Notes: generated by a model not told the origin, from the sequence alone. Positions 25,578-34,394 are shown, numbered from the stretch's first letter. The stretch: DNA of 64,000 nucleotides from Lachnospiraceae bacterium AC2029 (GCA_000703065.1 JNLK01000001.1:2316001-2380000); one strand, 5' to 3'. Program-made: numbers and translations.

Positions 25578-26363
25578 ATGAATATAGAGTATTATGACAT
25601 CGGTCTCAATCTGTTCTGTGCCCAGTTCAAACATCCAGATGCGATCCTGCAGCGGGCGGCGGAACAGGGTGTCTGCTGTATCCTTACCGGATCGGATCCG
25701 GAGGAGAACCGGAAGATCGACGGATATCTGAAGAAACATCCGGAGGTTTCCGTGTATGGAACCGCCGGGTTGCATCCGCACAATGCGGACCGGTTCACCG
25801 ACGCCGATCTGAACGAAGTGAAGCGCATTTTCGTTGAGAACCCGCGGGTAGTGGCAGTGGGTGAGTGCGGACTGGATTATAACCGGATGTTCAGTACGAA
25901 GCCGAACCAGCTTCGGACGCTGGAACGGTTTGTGGCGTTGGCAGAGGAACTGGAAGCGCCCATGTTCCTGCACGAAAGAGATGCCGCAGAGGATTTCGCG
26001 GCCGTATTTTCGGCTGTGCCCCGTGTGGCGGAGCGGTCCGTGGTGCATTGCTATACCGGAGACCGGAAGACGGTTGAGAAATATCTGGAAATGGGGTTCT
26101 CCATCGGCGTCACAGGCTGGATCTGCGATGACAGGAGAGCCGATGAGCTGCGGGATGCGGTATCCGTGATCCCTGCAGACAGGATCCTGCTGGAAACCGA
26201 TGCACCGTATCTGACTCCGAGAAACGTTCCCGGACTGGGACGGACAAATGTTCCTGAGAATATCATTTACGTGGCAGGAACGCTGGCCGGATATATGCAT
26301 CTTACAGAAGAAGAGCTGATCCGGGCTGCGAAGGAAAATACAGAAAGAGTCTTCGGACTGTGA
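25578..26363 (+). CDS. tatD: TatD family metal-dependent DNase
   Basis: A 261-residue TIM-barrel hydrolase. TatD enzymes are Mg-dependent 3'-5' exonucleases with roles in DNA repair and turnover. The start YYDIGLNLFCAQF has the NL form seen in genuine TatD, where YcfH-type paralogues have DxHxH. Metal-site blocks follow: VAVGECGLDYNR, MFLHERDA, VVHCYTGD, ITGWICDDRR-like VTGWICDDRRADELR, and LLETDAPYLTPRN. The ATG at 25578 is chosen because GAGGG lies 4 bases upstream and it aligns with the family start; an ATG 10 codons earlier is less likely. Confidence 0.92.
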   Translation: MNIEYYDIGLNLFCAQFKHPDAILQRAAEQGVCCILTGSDPEENRKIDGYLKKHPEVSVYGTAGLHPHNADRFTDADLNEVKRIFVENPRVVAVGECGLDYNRMFSTKPNQLRTLERFVALAEELEAPMFLHERDAAEDFAAVFSAVPRVAERSVVHCYTGDRKTVEKYLEMGFSIGVTGWICDDRRADELRDAVSVIPADRILLETDAPYLTPRNVPGLGRTNVPENIIYVAGTLAGYMHLTEEELIRAAKENTERVFGL

Positions 26364-26366
26364 CCA

Positions 26367-26468
26367 TGCAATAGGGGGACGGTTCTGATTTGATCAGAAC
26401 CGTCCCCCTATTGCACCTGTCCCCGCAAATCGGGGACGGTTCTGGTTTGATCAGAACCGTCCCTGTAT
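26367..26468. repeat. REP-like palindromic element, copy 2 (two units)
   Basis: Unit one is a perfect 23-bp inverted repeat starting TGCAATAGGGGGACGGTTCT (26367-26389, arm two 26393-26415) with a 3-base centre. Unit two has GGGACGGTTCTG (26433-26444) facing CAGAACCGTCCC (26452-26463), preceded by a CCCCG/CGGGG mini-hairpin. It lies between convergent tatD and a lipoprotein gene and may double as a transcript end for both. Confidence 0.85.
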
Positions 26469-26497
26469 TGACGGAACCGACCTTGGACGTATCGGGT

Positions 26498-26695
26498 TTA
26501 CTCCCCGGGGATCGAATCCAGCAGGTCGTCCGGGTTGGACTGTTGAGCCTGTTCAACGGCATTATTTGCTTTATCCTTCAGGTTCTTAGCAAGTTCAAGC
26601 TCCTGGTCGCCAACGGTTTTCTGCTCACCGCATCCCGTGAGGGCAGCAGCGGAAAATACAAGAAGCATTCCGATCAGTGCGATTTTCTTTCTCAT
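26498..26695 (-). CDS. Small lipoprotein
   Basis: A 65-residue protein with a lipoprotein signal peptide (MRKKIALIGMLLVFSAAALTGC; lipobox LTGC, Cys22). The mature part of about 43 residues is charged, helical and Gln/Asn rich (LAKNLKDKANNAVEQAQQ). GGAGGATTAGAA precedes the ATG on the minus strand. The function is unknown. It is divergent from hsp20 and convergent with tatD. Confidence 0.75.
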   Translation of the reverse strand: MRKKIALIGMLLVFSAAALTGCGEQKTVGDQELELAKNLKDKANNAVEQAQQSNPDDLLDSIPGE

Positions 26696-26806
26696 TTTCT
26701 AATCCTCCATATCCTTGGATTACGATGTTGCTATCCATAGAGTACAACCTTTTCTTAGGTTCTTCCATGACATCCTCATGGGTTCACAGAAAATTCACAA
26801 TATTTG

Positions 26807-26833
26807 TTAGCACTCGTGCTTGACGAGTGCTAA
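26807..26833. promoter_or_regulatory. CIRCE element (HrcA operator)
   Basis: TTAGCACTC (26807-26815), 9-base spacer, GAGTGCTAA (26825-26833): an exact match to the CIRCE consensus. It overlaps the -35 of the hsp20 promoter, so HrcA should repress hsp20 until heat or protein-folding stress. Confidence 0.97.
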
Positions 26834-26848
26834 CAAAAGTGATATAAC
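26820..26848 (+). promoter_or_regulatory. hsp20 promoter
   Basis: TTGACG (26820-26825) and TATAAC (26843-26848) with a 17-base spacer; the -35 lies inside the CIRCE element. Confidence 0.75.
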
Positions 26849-26929
26849 ATAATCAAACAAGAAAATGAGGCATCATCAACAGGGTGCCGGACCTCCGATT
26901 CCGGAGTGGGGCGGAGAAGGAAAGGAGCG

Positions 26930-27373
26930 ATGAGTATGTTATATCCGAATATTTTTAAAGGAACGGTTATGGATGATCTGATGAACGAACTGATGGGTTA
27001 TCCCTGCAACCTGGAGAAGGAGAAGGAAGTACCCGAAACCATCGGAAGGATGACTGCAGATGTCAAGGAATATGATGACCGTTATGAGCTGGCTCTGGAG
27101 CTTCCGGGCTTCAAGAAGGAAGAGATCAAGGTGGAGCTTGAGGATGGGTATCTGAAGGTTTCGGCTGAGCATTCCGAGGAGAAGGAAACTCAGGATGACG
27201 GCGGAAAATACATCCGCAAGGAGCGCCATAATGGCAAGCTGAAGAGAAACTTCTACGTAGGAACCAGAATCAAGAGCGACAGCATAAAGGCGGCTTTTGA
27301 GAACGGTGTCCTGGATCTGACAGTAATGAAGGAACCCGAGGAAGCAACGAAGGAACTGATCGAAATCAAATAA
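26930..27373 (+). CDS. Hsp20/alpha-crystallin family small heat-shock protein
   Basis: A 147-residue ATP-independent chaperone that holds unfolding proteins. The alpha-crystallin domain spans about residues 40-135: YELALELPGFKKEEIKVELEDGYLKVSAEH, the charged KYIRKERHNGKLKRNFYVG loop, and the C-terminal AFENGVLDLTVMKE signature. The short N-terminus (MSMLYPNIFKGTVMDDLMNE) is typical for clostridial Hsp20. The ATG at 26930 has GAAGGAAAGGAGCG upstream; an in-frame ATG at 26906 would overlap that site. Regulation by CIRCE is visible in the promoter. Confidence 0.93.
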   Translation: MSMLYPNIFKGTVMDDLMNELMGYPCNLEKEKEVPETIGRMTADVKEYDDRYELALELPGFKKEEIKVELEDGYLKVSAEHSEEKETQDDGGKYIRKERHNGKLKRNFYVGTRIKSDSIKAAFENGVLDLTVMKEPEEATKELIEIK

Positions 27374-27389
27374 CCTCCTGTAGCAGAAG

Positions 27390-27425
27390 GGAGGAGCCCC
27401 GAACGGAGCTCCTCCTTTTATTTTG
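27390..27425 (+). terminator. Terminator after hsp20
   Basis: GGAGGAGC (27390-27397) pairs with GCTCCTCC (27408-27415), followed by TTTTATTTT. The T-run overlaps the stop codon of the convergent histidine kinase gene. Confidence 0.85.
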
Positions 27426-29010
27426 CGGCCTGCATTTTCTGATCTGTATCCTTTCGGGAAGGACCGGAGGTCGCCGGCGCTGATCCTGCATTCTCTTCCT
27501 CGGCGGGATCGAAGTCCGGCATATCCTCATTCGCATCGTCATCCGCGGAATCAAAATCCGGCGTATCCTCATTCGCATCGCCATCCGCGGAATCGTAATC
27601 CGTTGTGTCGTCTTTCTTGTAATGATCCGCCATATCGGAGCCCTGTGTCTCCTCCATCGGGATGTCGTCTTCTTCCCGGGTGTCTTCGATGTTCGCAATT
27701 TCCCGGATCGACTCCTTCGGGAGGACCATACGGATCCGGGTTCCCAGCTCTGTACGGGACAGGATCTCAAAATGGCCTCTGTGTCGGTCTACGATCCATT
27801 TGGCGATGGCAAGTCCCAGGCCGGTTCCCTTGATCTCACGGGCTTCGTCGGAACGATAGAAGCGTTCAAACATGTGCTCCACATCCGACTGGGCCATACC
27901 GATTCCGCTGTCCTGGACCTGAAGGAAGGGCTCGCCGTCGCGGTTCAGGCCGGAGGAGAGAGTGATATCGTCTCCTTCCTTTGTGTACTTGGCTGCGTTG
28001 TCGATCAGGATCCGGATGGACTGCTTCAGAAGCATGGGGTCGCCGGTAACGGTGATCCGCTGTCCGGGGGCCTTCAGGCGGTACGGATGCTTCTCATCGA
28101 TCATGAGGGATTCCTCGTAGATCTCCTGCATCAGGTCCGTGAGTTCGACCGGTTCCTGCTTCAGCTGGGTCCGGCCGGAATCACCCCGGGCCAGGAAGAG
28201 CAGCTGCTCTACCAGCTGGTTCATATGATCCGCCTCGTGGGAAATGGCGGTAATGGACTCATTTAATACGTCTTCATCTTCACGTCCCCAGCGCTCCAGC
28301 ATGCCGGCGTAGCCCTGGATCACGGCGATGGGGGTCCGCAGCTCGTGAGAGGCGTCGTTGACGAAACGTGCCTGCTGCTGATAGCTTTCGTGCATCCGGC
28401 GGAGCAGGTTGTTCATGGCTGCCTCGATGCCCTGCAGCTCCTGGTCTCCAAGGGAGGGCATGGCTTCCTGCTCGGGGTTTATATTTGCGATGGCTTCCTC
28501 CAGTCTCTGGAAGGATGCGTCCGCATTTCCGTCTGTCTGATAGATGGCATCCGAAAATGTCATCCTGCTCATGGCATCTGCCTTCAGGGCGATATCGTTG
28601 ATGGGCTGGAGGGTCTGGCGGATCTTCTTGGATTCGCCGTACCAGCGGATAATGATCCCGATGAACTGCATGGCTACCAGAGTACTGACCACGATGATCA
28701 GAAAGAGGAACATATGGCTGGCGTTGACCCGGAGGACTTCGCGTCCGTTGTCAGTGCCGATGTATTCAATGCCCCAGAAGCCTCCGGTGGAGGAGAAGGA
28801 TCGGTGAAGGTCAAAGGAGAGATGTCCGAGCTCGCGGACATCCTGATCCAATATCCATCCGAAGAAGATGATCAGGCCGATCAGAAGGTCAAAGCCCAGA
28901 TAGATTGCCAGCTTCTTCCGGAACATCATGTGATGAAGCTTTCTTGTGATGGAGGTCATCCGGCGAAGAGGCTGTTCCTGTATTTGATTTTCATTGGTGC
29001 TGTCCGCCAT
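27418..29010 (-). CDS. Two-component sensor histidine kinase
   Basis: A 530-residue membrane kinase. Two transmembrane helices (about 33-55 and 97-118) flank a short extracellular sensor of about 40 residues, followed by a HAMP-like linker. The HisKA box has NDASHELRTPIAVIQGYAG with the phospho-accepting His. The ATPase domain shows IRILIDNAAKYTKEG (N box), VQDSGIGM (G1) and GTGLGLAIAKWIVDRH (G2). The C-terminal ~90 residues are an acidic low-complexity tail with a 14-residue repeat (FDSADGDANEDTPD type), not part of the usual kinase. GAAAGGAGGTACAAA precedes the ATG. It lies 21 bases after the response regulator gene. Confidence 0.93.
   Translation of the reverse strand: MADSTNENQIQEQPLRRMTSITRKLHHMMFRKKLAIYLGFDLLIGLIIFFGWILDQDVRELGHLSFDLHRSFSSTGGFWGIEYIGTDNGREVLRVNASHMFLFLIIVVSTLVAMQFIGIIIRWYGESKKIRQTLQPINDIALKADAMSRMTFSDAIYQTDGNADASFQRLEEAIANINPEQEAMPSLGDQELQGIEAAMNNLLRRMHESYQQQARFVNDASHELRTPIAVIQGYAGMLERWGREDEDVLNESITAISHEADHMNQLVEQLLFLARGDSGRTQLKQEPVELTDLMQEIYEESLMIDEKHPYRLKAPGQRITVTGDPMLLKQSIRILIDNAAKYTKEGDDITLSSGLNRDGEPFLQVQDSGIGMAQSDVEHMFERFYRSDEAREIKGTGLGLAIAKWIVDRHRGHFEILSRTELGTRIRMVLPKESIREIANIEDTREEDDIPMEETQGSDMADHYKKDDTTDYDSADGDANEDTPDFDSADDDANEDMPDFDPAEEENAGSAPATSGPSRKDTDQKMQAAK
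27513..27605 (-). repeat. In-frame 42-bp minisatellite in the kinase tail
   Basis: About 2.5 copies of a 42-bp unit (plus strand contains CATATCCTCATTCGCATCGT and its near-copy 42 bases on) encode an acidic 14-residue repeat. Confidence 0.75.
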
Positions 29011-29031
29011 TTTGTACCTCCTTTCTGCTGA

Positions 29032-29754
29032 TTATTCTGATTTGATCACATATCCGACGCCGCGGATGGTCTGGATCATCTTTACGTTGTAGACCTCGTC
29101 GATCTTTGCGCGGATATGACGGATGTACACATCCACGATATTGGTCTCGCCCAGGTAGTCGTAGCCGCATACCCGCTCCAGCAGGGTGTCGCGGGGAAGT
29201 ACGATGTCCATGTTGGAGAGAAGTGTTTCCAGCATCAGGAACTCGCGGTTCGTCAGATCGATGAGGGTGCCGTTGTAACGGACCTCACGACGGGGCATGT
29301 CCAGTGTGAGCAGACCCCACCGGTAGGTGCCATCTGCCTGCTTCCCGTTTTTCTCTTCAACCTCTGAGGTACTCCCGACAGAGGGTTCCTTGTCCGCATT
29401 TCTGAGGACTACGCGGATCCGGGCCAGGAGCTCTTCAATGGCGAAGGGCTTCGTGATGTAATCGGATGCGCCCGCATCCAGACCGGATACCTTATCCATA
29501 ACGGCATCCCGGGCGGTCAGAAGAATGACCGGAACGTCCGAGGTGGTTCGAAGACGCCGGAGCACCTCCAGACCGTTCAGACCCGGAAGCATGATATCAA
29601 GGAGGATCAGGTCGAATCCTCCTTTCTCGGCGATCTCCAGAGCTTCCCGTCCGTTACCGCTCTTCATGACTTCATAGCCCTCGTGCTTTAATTCCAGTTC
29701 CACGAACCGGGCCAGCTTTTCTTCGTCTTCCACTAAGAGGATATTTCTCTGCAT
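29032..29754 (-). CDS. OmpR/PhoB-family response regulator
   Basis: A 240-residue DNA-binding regulator. The receiver domain has the acidic pair in LLVEDEEKLA, phospho-acceptor Asp in DLILLDIMLPGLNGLEV, Thr in VILLTARD, and Lys in YITKPF. The C-terminal winged-helix domain has LTNREFLMLETLLSN and the recognition-helix region NIVDVYIRHIRAKID, ending IRGVGYVIK. A linker of about 25 residues is rich in Glu, Lys and Gly. It is encoded just before its kinase partner. AAGGAG supports the start. Confidence 0.95.
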   Translation of the reverse strand: MQRNILLVEDEEKLARFVELELKHEGYEVMKSGNGREALEIAEKGGFDLILLDIMLPGLNGLEVLRRLRTTSDVPVILLTARDAVMDKVSGLDAGASDYITKPFAIEELLARIRVVLRNADKEPSVGSTSEVEEKNGKQADGTYRWGLLTLDMPRREVRYNGTLIDLTNREFLMLETLLSNMDIVLPRDTLLERVCGYDYLGETNIVDVYIRHIRAKIDEVYNVKMIQTIRGVGYVIKSE

Positions 29755-29774
29755 ACGCTTCTCCTTCTTTGTAC

Positions 29775-30560
29775 TTACTCTTTATCTTCGGCATCCTTCT
29801 CGTCACGGCTGCCGTACTTCTTTTCATATTTATCGGCGATCTCTTTGCCCTTCTTCTCGAATTTATCAGCGATCTCGTCGGCCTTACGCTCAAATTTTGC
29901 AGCCCGTTCATCGGCCTTTCGTTTATACTTTTCGGCGATCGTCTCTTCCCGCTTATTCGCGTTCTTCTCGTATTTTTCGGCGCCTTCCTTTGCTCTCTGC
30001 TCAGCGGCTGCGATGTTCTCGGCATTCCTTCGGTCCTCTTCCCGGGATTCATGTATCCACTGGTCGGCCTTGTCACCGGCTTTGTCCATCATTTCGTTGA
30101 TCTTGGAGAGATCGTCCTTTCCCTCGAAGCTGTATCTCACATCGCAGAAGAGGGAGATGATCATGGAAAGGAGTACCGGGAGATGTCCGAAGAGCAGGAT
30201 CACGATGAAGAGCAGAAGCGGGAGCCGGAAGACTTCCTTATGCTTGTGAGAGATCACAAGATAGTTGTCCATGCTCTTTCTTGCACCGATCTTTAAGGCG
30301 CGTCCCAGTTGTTCTCCGAAGGAGGGATCGTCCGTCTCCTGATGTCGCTCAACCACCTCGGACACATTTTCGTAGGAAGCCTTGTCAGAGGCATCTGTGG
30401 AAAATGTAGTCTGTTCCGGAGCCTTCGCCCGGCCCTGCCGTTCCAGGTAGACCATGGCGTCCAGCAGGTCACCGTCGCAGATGGAAAGGGCCTTTCGGGC
30501 CTCTTCATAGGTGACGTTCGCTCTTTTCTTCAGTTTTTCGATCTTGTCTAATTCGTCCAT
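29775..30560 (-). CDS. UBA-like, membrane-anchored coiled-coil protein (DUF4342-type)
   Basis: A 261-residue protein. Residues 1-45 form a UBA/TS-N-like three-helix domain (VTYEEARKALSICDGDLLDAMVYLE), as found in DUF4342 proteins and in elongation factor Ts. A transmembrane stretch lies at about 113-137 (LPLLLFIVILLFGHLPVLLS). The remaining 120 residues are a highly charged coiled coil with repeating EKKGKEIADKYEKK units. GGAGGACC precedes the ATG. It is the first gene of an operon with the response regulator (20-base gap) and kinase, suggesting it works with, or reports to, that signalling system. The biochemical role is unknown. Confidence 0.75.
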   Translation of the reverse strand: MDELDKIEKLKKRANVTYEEARKALSICDGDLLDAMVYLERQGRAKAPEQTTFSTDASDKASYENVSEVVERHQETDDPSFGEQLGRALKIGARKSMDNYLVISHKHKEVFRLPLLLFIVILLFGHLPVLLSMIISLFCDVRYSFEGKDDLSKINEMMDKAGDKADQWIHESREEDRRNAENIAAAEQRAKEGAEKYEKNANKREETIAEKYKRKADERAAKFERKADEIADKFEKKGKEIADKYEKKYGSRDEKDAEDKE

Positions 30561-30655
30561 GAATGGTCCTCCGTAGTCCCGTGGGGCGTCTTCCTCATGC
30601 TGCTAATCCTACCAGAGGAAGATGAACGAATCTTTTTGGGAACATTAACATTAGA

Positions 30656-30724
30656 TTAAAAAGAGGATCCCCCGCGTTTCATGGCTGATTGAGTCAGGTC
30701 AGCCTGATCATTGCGAGGGATCCT
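30656..30724 (-). terminator. Terminator of pta (minus strand)
   Basis: Read on the minus strand, AGGATCCCTCGC (plus 30713-30724) pairs with GCGGGGGATCCT (plus 30664-30675), then CTTTTTAATC. The long loop holds a smaller hairpin. Confidence 0.7.
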
Positions 30725-30738
30725 GTCTTATCTCCTTT

Positions 30739-31722
30739 TCAGGCAAATGAAGCCGTGATGATCGCCATGGAGTAAACCTCTGTCGCGGTACATCCGCGGG
30801 ACAGATCGTTGATGGGGGAGTTCAGTCCGAGAAGGATCGGACCGTAAGCCTCGAAGTTACCCATACGCTGTGCGATCTTGTAACCGATATTTCCGGCATT
30901 GATATCCGGGAAAATGAATACATTTGCGTGTCCGGCCACCTGGGAGGTGGGGAATTTCTTGCTGGCAACGGAGGGCGATACGGCTGCATCGAACTGCATC
31001 TCGCCGTCGATCGGGATCTCCGGATTCTTCAGCTTGGTCTTTCTTGCGGCGTTCCGCATCTTGTCCACGTCTTCGCCGGAACCGCTTCCCATGGTTGAGT
31101 AGCTGAGGAATGCAACCTGCGGATCGATACCGAAGATCTGCGCACACTTGATGGTCTCCTCTGCGATCTCCACCAGCTGATCCTCGTTGGGCTTGATGTT
31201 GATGGAGCAGTCGCCCATGGCAAGAACCTCGTTCTTACCTGTTGCACCGGGACGTACCAGGATGAAACAGGAGGACACGATCTTGTTGCCCGGCTTGGTC
31301 TTGATCAGCTGCAGCGCGGGACGTACCGTATCTGCGGTGGAGTAGGTAGCTCCGCCCAGCAGGCAGTCAGCGTAACCCATTTTCACCAGCATGGTTCCGA
31401 AATAATTGTTCTGACGAAGGAGGCTGCGTGCCTCTTCCTCGGTGGCACCCTTCTCGCGGCGGAGCTCCAGGAAAGTCTCGACCATCTTGTCGAAATCGTC
31501 GAAGTTCTCGGGATCGATGATATTGGCACCACGGATATTGAAACCGCTGTCCTCGGCAGCCTCGTAGATCTGGTCGGGCTTGCCGATCAGGATCGGAGTC
31601 AGGAAGCTGCTGGCAAGCAGCCGGGAGGAAGCCTCAAGGATCCGGGCATCCACGCCTTCCGTGAATACAATGGTTTTGGGTGAATTCTTTAATTTGTCGA
31701 TCAGTTGTCTGAACATATTCAT
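30739..31722 (-). CDS. pta: Phosphate acetyltransferase
   Basis: Pta converts acetyl-CoA and phosphate to acetyl phosphate, the first step of acetate fermentation and ATP gain. The 327-residue protein is the short, catalytic-domain-only type. Recognisable blocks are TIVFTEGVDARILEAS, the MLVKMGYADCLLGGATYSTADTVRP segment, FLSYSTMGSGSGEDVDKM, IDGEMQFDAAV, and the C-terminal FPDINAGNIGYKIAQR. TGGGGAAGG lies upstream of the ATG. Acetate kinase is not adjacent, which is less usual for clostridia. Confidence 0.95.
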   Translation of the reverse strand: MNMFRQLIDKLKNSPKTIVFTEGVDARILEASSRLLASSFLTPILIGKPDQIYEAAEDSGFNIRGANIIDPENFDDFDKMVETFLELRREKGATEEEARSLLRQNNYFGTMLVKMGYADCLLGGATYSTADTVRPALQLIKTKPGNKIVSSCFILVRPGATGKNEVLAMGDCSINIKPNEDQLVEIAEETIKCAQIFGIDPQVAFLSYSTMGSGSGEDVDKMRNAARKTKLKNPEIPIDGEMQFDAAVSPSVASKKFPTSQVAGHANVFIFPDINAGNIGYKIAQRMGNFEAYGPILLGLNSPINDLSRGCTATEVYSMAIITASFA

Positions 31723-31774
31723 AGTTTTTTACCTTCCCCATAAAATTGTTTACGTCCAGAAAATAGACAAAAAT

Positions 31775-31803
31775 ATTATACTACGAAACGCCCTTCGCCG
31801 CAA
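31775..31803 (-). promoter_or_regulatory. pta promoter (minus strand)
   Basis: On the minus strand TTGCGG (plus 31798-31803) and TATAAT (plus 31775-31780) are 17 bases apart. Confidence 0.65.
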
Positions 31804-31859
31804 CACCGGGAGTGGTGATTTGTGTCGCTCCCAAACTTCATCGGACGGGGAGAAATACA

Positions 31860-31888
31860 TCGACAAAACAGGGCGAAAAGTATATAAT
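31860..31888 (+). promoter_or_regulatory. Promoter upstream of the SNF2 helicase gene
   Basis: TCGACA (31860-31865) and TATAAT (31883-31888) with a 17-base spacer. The leader to the helicase ATG is about 125 bases and contains a small open frame. Confidence 0.65.
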
Positions 31889-31930
31889 GACTATGTATGT
31901 CCGCTGAACGACGGGATGTGATAAGTGGCA

Positions 31931-32008
31931 ATGAAAACGGAGCCGAAGACGCTTGGGAAGTGGGGACTCTGTAACGAGGAAATGAAGGAAGGCTTTATCA
32001 ACTATTAA
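31931..32008 (+). CDS. Possible 25-residue leader peptide
   Basis: ATG to TAA frame encoding a 25-residue peptide (starts MKTEPKTLGKWGLCNEE, ends FINY), ending 11 bases before the helicase ATG. The ribosome binding site is weak. It could be a leader peptide or simply chance; no run of a single amino acid suggests attenuation. Confidence 0.3.
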   Translation: MKTEPKTLGKWGLCNEEMKEGFINY

Positions 32009-32019
32009 AGGGGGGACAC

Positions 32020-34332
32020 ATGGCAGATCCGACAGCCGTGGAAGCGGCAGAACTGTATCGGAGTATCCGGGATGCCGAGGATAAGCTGTCGCGTATTCTC
32101 GGAGCGGAGCAGGTACTGATCACCCGTATCCGCACCACTCATAAGGCTCTGCAGCGGAAGGCTATGCTCCATGTGCTGGAGACCACGTCCTTGGATGAGC
32201 TGAACCGGGACGGACAGGGGATCCCCGTGGCGACCCTCCGGAAGGCGGGCTACGAAAATGTACGGCAGCTGGCGGAGCTTTCCGTAAAGCAGCTGGATGA
32301 TCTGGCCGGCATCGGGGACAGTACGCTGGACAAGGTGATCCTGCGGGTGCAGGAGATCGCACGGCACGCCAATGAGGTGGCCCGGGTCAGGATCGAAGAA
32401 AGGACTCCCGACACGGAGCAGCTGGTGCGGAACGCCACCATCATGCAGGAGACGGAAGAGCTGATCCGACAGGCGGCGGAGAATACCTTCGAGTCCGGTG
32501 CGGACAGCAAGGAACGCCTGGCGGAGCTGGAACGGATGACCTCCCCCATGACCTGGCGAACCATGCCGGAAGCCGAGAAGGACAGAAGCCGGATGGCGTA
32601 TTCCATCATTTCCGCCTGGCAGGAAACCGGGAAGCCGGACCGGATCCGCGGGATCTTCACGGAATTCGCGGAACGGGAGAAGGGGCTTACCGTGGACGGC
32701 TGCTGGGAGAGATTTCAGCAGAACACCGCTCCGGTCTATGCGGTGCTGGACCGGCTGGTGGGTGTCTCCGGACCTGCGAGTCAGGGACTGCCGGAGGAGA
32801 TCGTAAAGGAGATCGACGCCTATCCGCTGGATACCTCTCTTATGGTGGCGACCCTTCGTAATTATCAGGAGTTCGGGACCAAGTATATCCTTCACCAGAA
32901 GCGGACGCTGCTTGGGGATGAAATGGGTCTCGGAAAGACCATGCAGGCACTGGCGGCCATCGCGCATCTCTCCGCGGAGAAGAAGACACATTTCCTTGTG
33001 GTCTGTCCGGTCAGCGTTATGATCAACTGGACCCGGGAGATCGCGCAGCATACGAAGCTCACCGCGACCATGATCTACGGAAATGACCGGGAAGAGGAGT
33101 TTCAGGAATGGGTTCGTTCCGGCGGGATCGCCGTGACGACCTTCGAGACCGTGACGAAGATCACACCTCCCGAGGGAATGATCCTGGATCTTCTGGTGGT
33201 GGACGAGGCTCACTACGTGAAGAATCCTGAGGCTGAGCGTACGAAGGGACTGATCCGTTTCGCGGCCGCGGCGGAAATGGTGCTTTTTATGACAGGTACG
33301 CCGCTGGAGAACCGTGTGGATGAGATGATCTTTCTGATCAGCATGCTGAACACGGAGAAGGCGGAGGAGATCCGGGGAATGAAGGAACTCTCCATGGCGC
33401 CGGAATTCCGTGAGAAGGTGGCACCGGTATACCTGCGGCGGACCCGGGAGGATGTGCTGAAGGAACTTCCCGAAAAGGTCGAGAAGGAAGAATGGTGCAG
33501 GCTCGGTGCGAAGGAACTGGCGGTCTATAAGGAATCTCTGGCAGAGGGGAATTTCAGCAATGTCCGAAGAGTATCCTGGAACGTGGGTCAGCTGACGGAA
33601 TCCGCAAAGGCGGCAAGACTTCTGGAGATCGCGGATCAGGCGCGGGACGAGGGACGGAAGATCATCGTTTTCTCCTTCTTCCTGGAGACCATCCGGAAGG
33701 TGCAGGAGCTTCTGGGAGACCGGGTCTACGGACCCATCAGTGGCAGTATCCCGGCGGAGAAGCGGCAGGAGCTGGTGGACCGGTTCGGCGAGGGACCGGA
33801 CGGAAGCGTCCTTCTCTGTCAGATCGTAGCCGGCGGCGTGGGACTGAATATCCAGTCCGCCAGCGTGGTGGTGATCTGCGAACCCCAATGGAAGCCGTCA
33901 ACGGAGACGCAGGCCATTTCAAGAGTCTACCGCATGGGCCAGGCACGGTCCGTGGAGGTCTTCCGGCTTCTGGCGGAGGACACGGTGGACGAGCACGTAC
34001 TTCAGATCCTGAAGGGGAAGTCGGAGATCTTCTCCGGATTTGCGGATGAATCCTCCGTGGGAGACGCCAGCATGGAGCTCCTGGAACGGGTAGAGAAGAA
34101 CGTGATGGCGAAGATCCTGGAGGAGGAGCGAAAGAAGTACGGAGTCGCGGCGGAGGCTGCGGGAAATGAGGGAGAGACGGAGAATCCCGGGCCGGAGGCT
34201 TCCGAAAATGAGGGAGAGACGGAGACTCCCGAACCGGAGGCATCCGGGGACGAGGCCGTAACGGAGAATCCCGAACCGGAGACTCCCGGAGATGAGGAAA
34301 CGCCGGAGACTCCCGGAAATGAAGAGACGTAA
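32020..34332 (+). CDS. SNF2-family DEAD/DEAH-box helicase with HhH motif
   Basis: A 770-residue ATP-dependent DNA translocase of the SWI2/SNF2 class. The N-terminal 270 residues are not a standard domain but contain a helix-hairpin-helix DNA-binding motif (VKQLDDLAGIGDSTLDKVI, about residues 88-106). The motor shows motif I LLGDEMGLGKTMQ, Ia LVVCPVSVMINW, II VVDEAHYVKN, III MTGTPLENR, V VAGGVGLNIQSAS and VI QAISRVYRMGQ. The last ~60 residues are a 14-residue acidic Pro/Glu repeat. GGGGGGACAC precedes the ATG. Such stand-alone proteins are linked to transcription recycling or DNA repair (RapA/HepA-like), but the precise role here is unknown. It is not next to a restriction or defence gene. Confidence 0.9.
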   Translation: MADPTAVEAAELYRSIRDAEDKLSRILGAEQVLITRIRTTHKALQRKAMLHVLETTSLDELNRDGQGIPVATLRKAGYENVRQLAELSVKQLDDLAGIGDSTLDKVILRVQEIARHANEVARVRIEERTPDTEQLVRNATIMQETEELIRQAAENTFESGADSKERLAELERMTSPMTWRTMPEAEKDRSRMAYSIISAWQETGKPDRIRGIFTEFAEREKGLTVDGCWERFQQNTAPVYAVLDRLVGVSGPASQGLPEEIVKEIDAYPLDTSLMVATLRNYQEFGTKYILHQKRTLLGDEMGLGKTMQALAAIAHLSAEKKTHFLVVCPVSVMINWTREIAQHTKLTATMIYGNDREEEFQEWVRSGGIAVTTFETVTKITPPEGMILDLLVVDEAHYVKNPEAERTKGLIRFAAAAEMVLFMTGTPLENRVDEMIFLISMLNTEKAEEIRGMKELSMAPEFREKVAPVYLRRTREDVLKELPEKVEKEEWCRLGAKELAVYKESLAEGNFSNVRRVSWNVGQLTESAKAARLLEIADQARDEGRKIIVFSFFLETIRKVQELLGDRVYGPISGSIPAEKRQELVDRFGEGPDGSVLLCQIVAGGVGLNIQSASVVVICEPQWKPSTETQAISRVYRMGQARSVEVFRLLAEDTVDEHVLQILKGKSEIFSGFADESSVGDASMELLERVEKNVMAKILEEERKKYGVAAEAAGNEGETENPGPEASENEGETETPEPEASGDEAVTENPEPETPGDEETPETPGNEET
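34161..34329 (+). repeat. In-frame 42-bp minisatellite in the helicase tail
   Basis: About four diverging 42-bp units, each containing GAGACGGAGAATCCC-like text, encode NEGETENPxPEAS repeats at the helicase C-terminus. Confidence 0.75.
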
Positions 34333-34394
34333 CCTTGTCCGTGCACATGTGGAAGTCTGTAGAATGAGAGTTAATATGTAGGAGAACAGAAACA

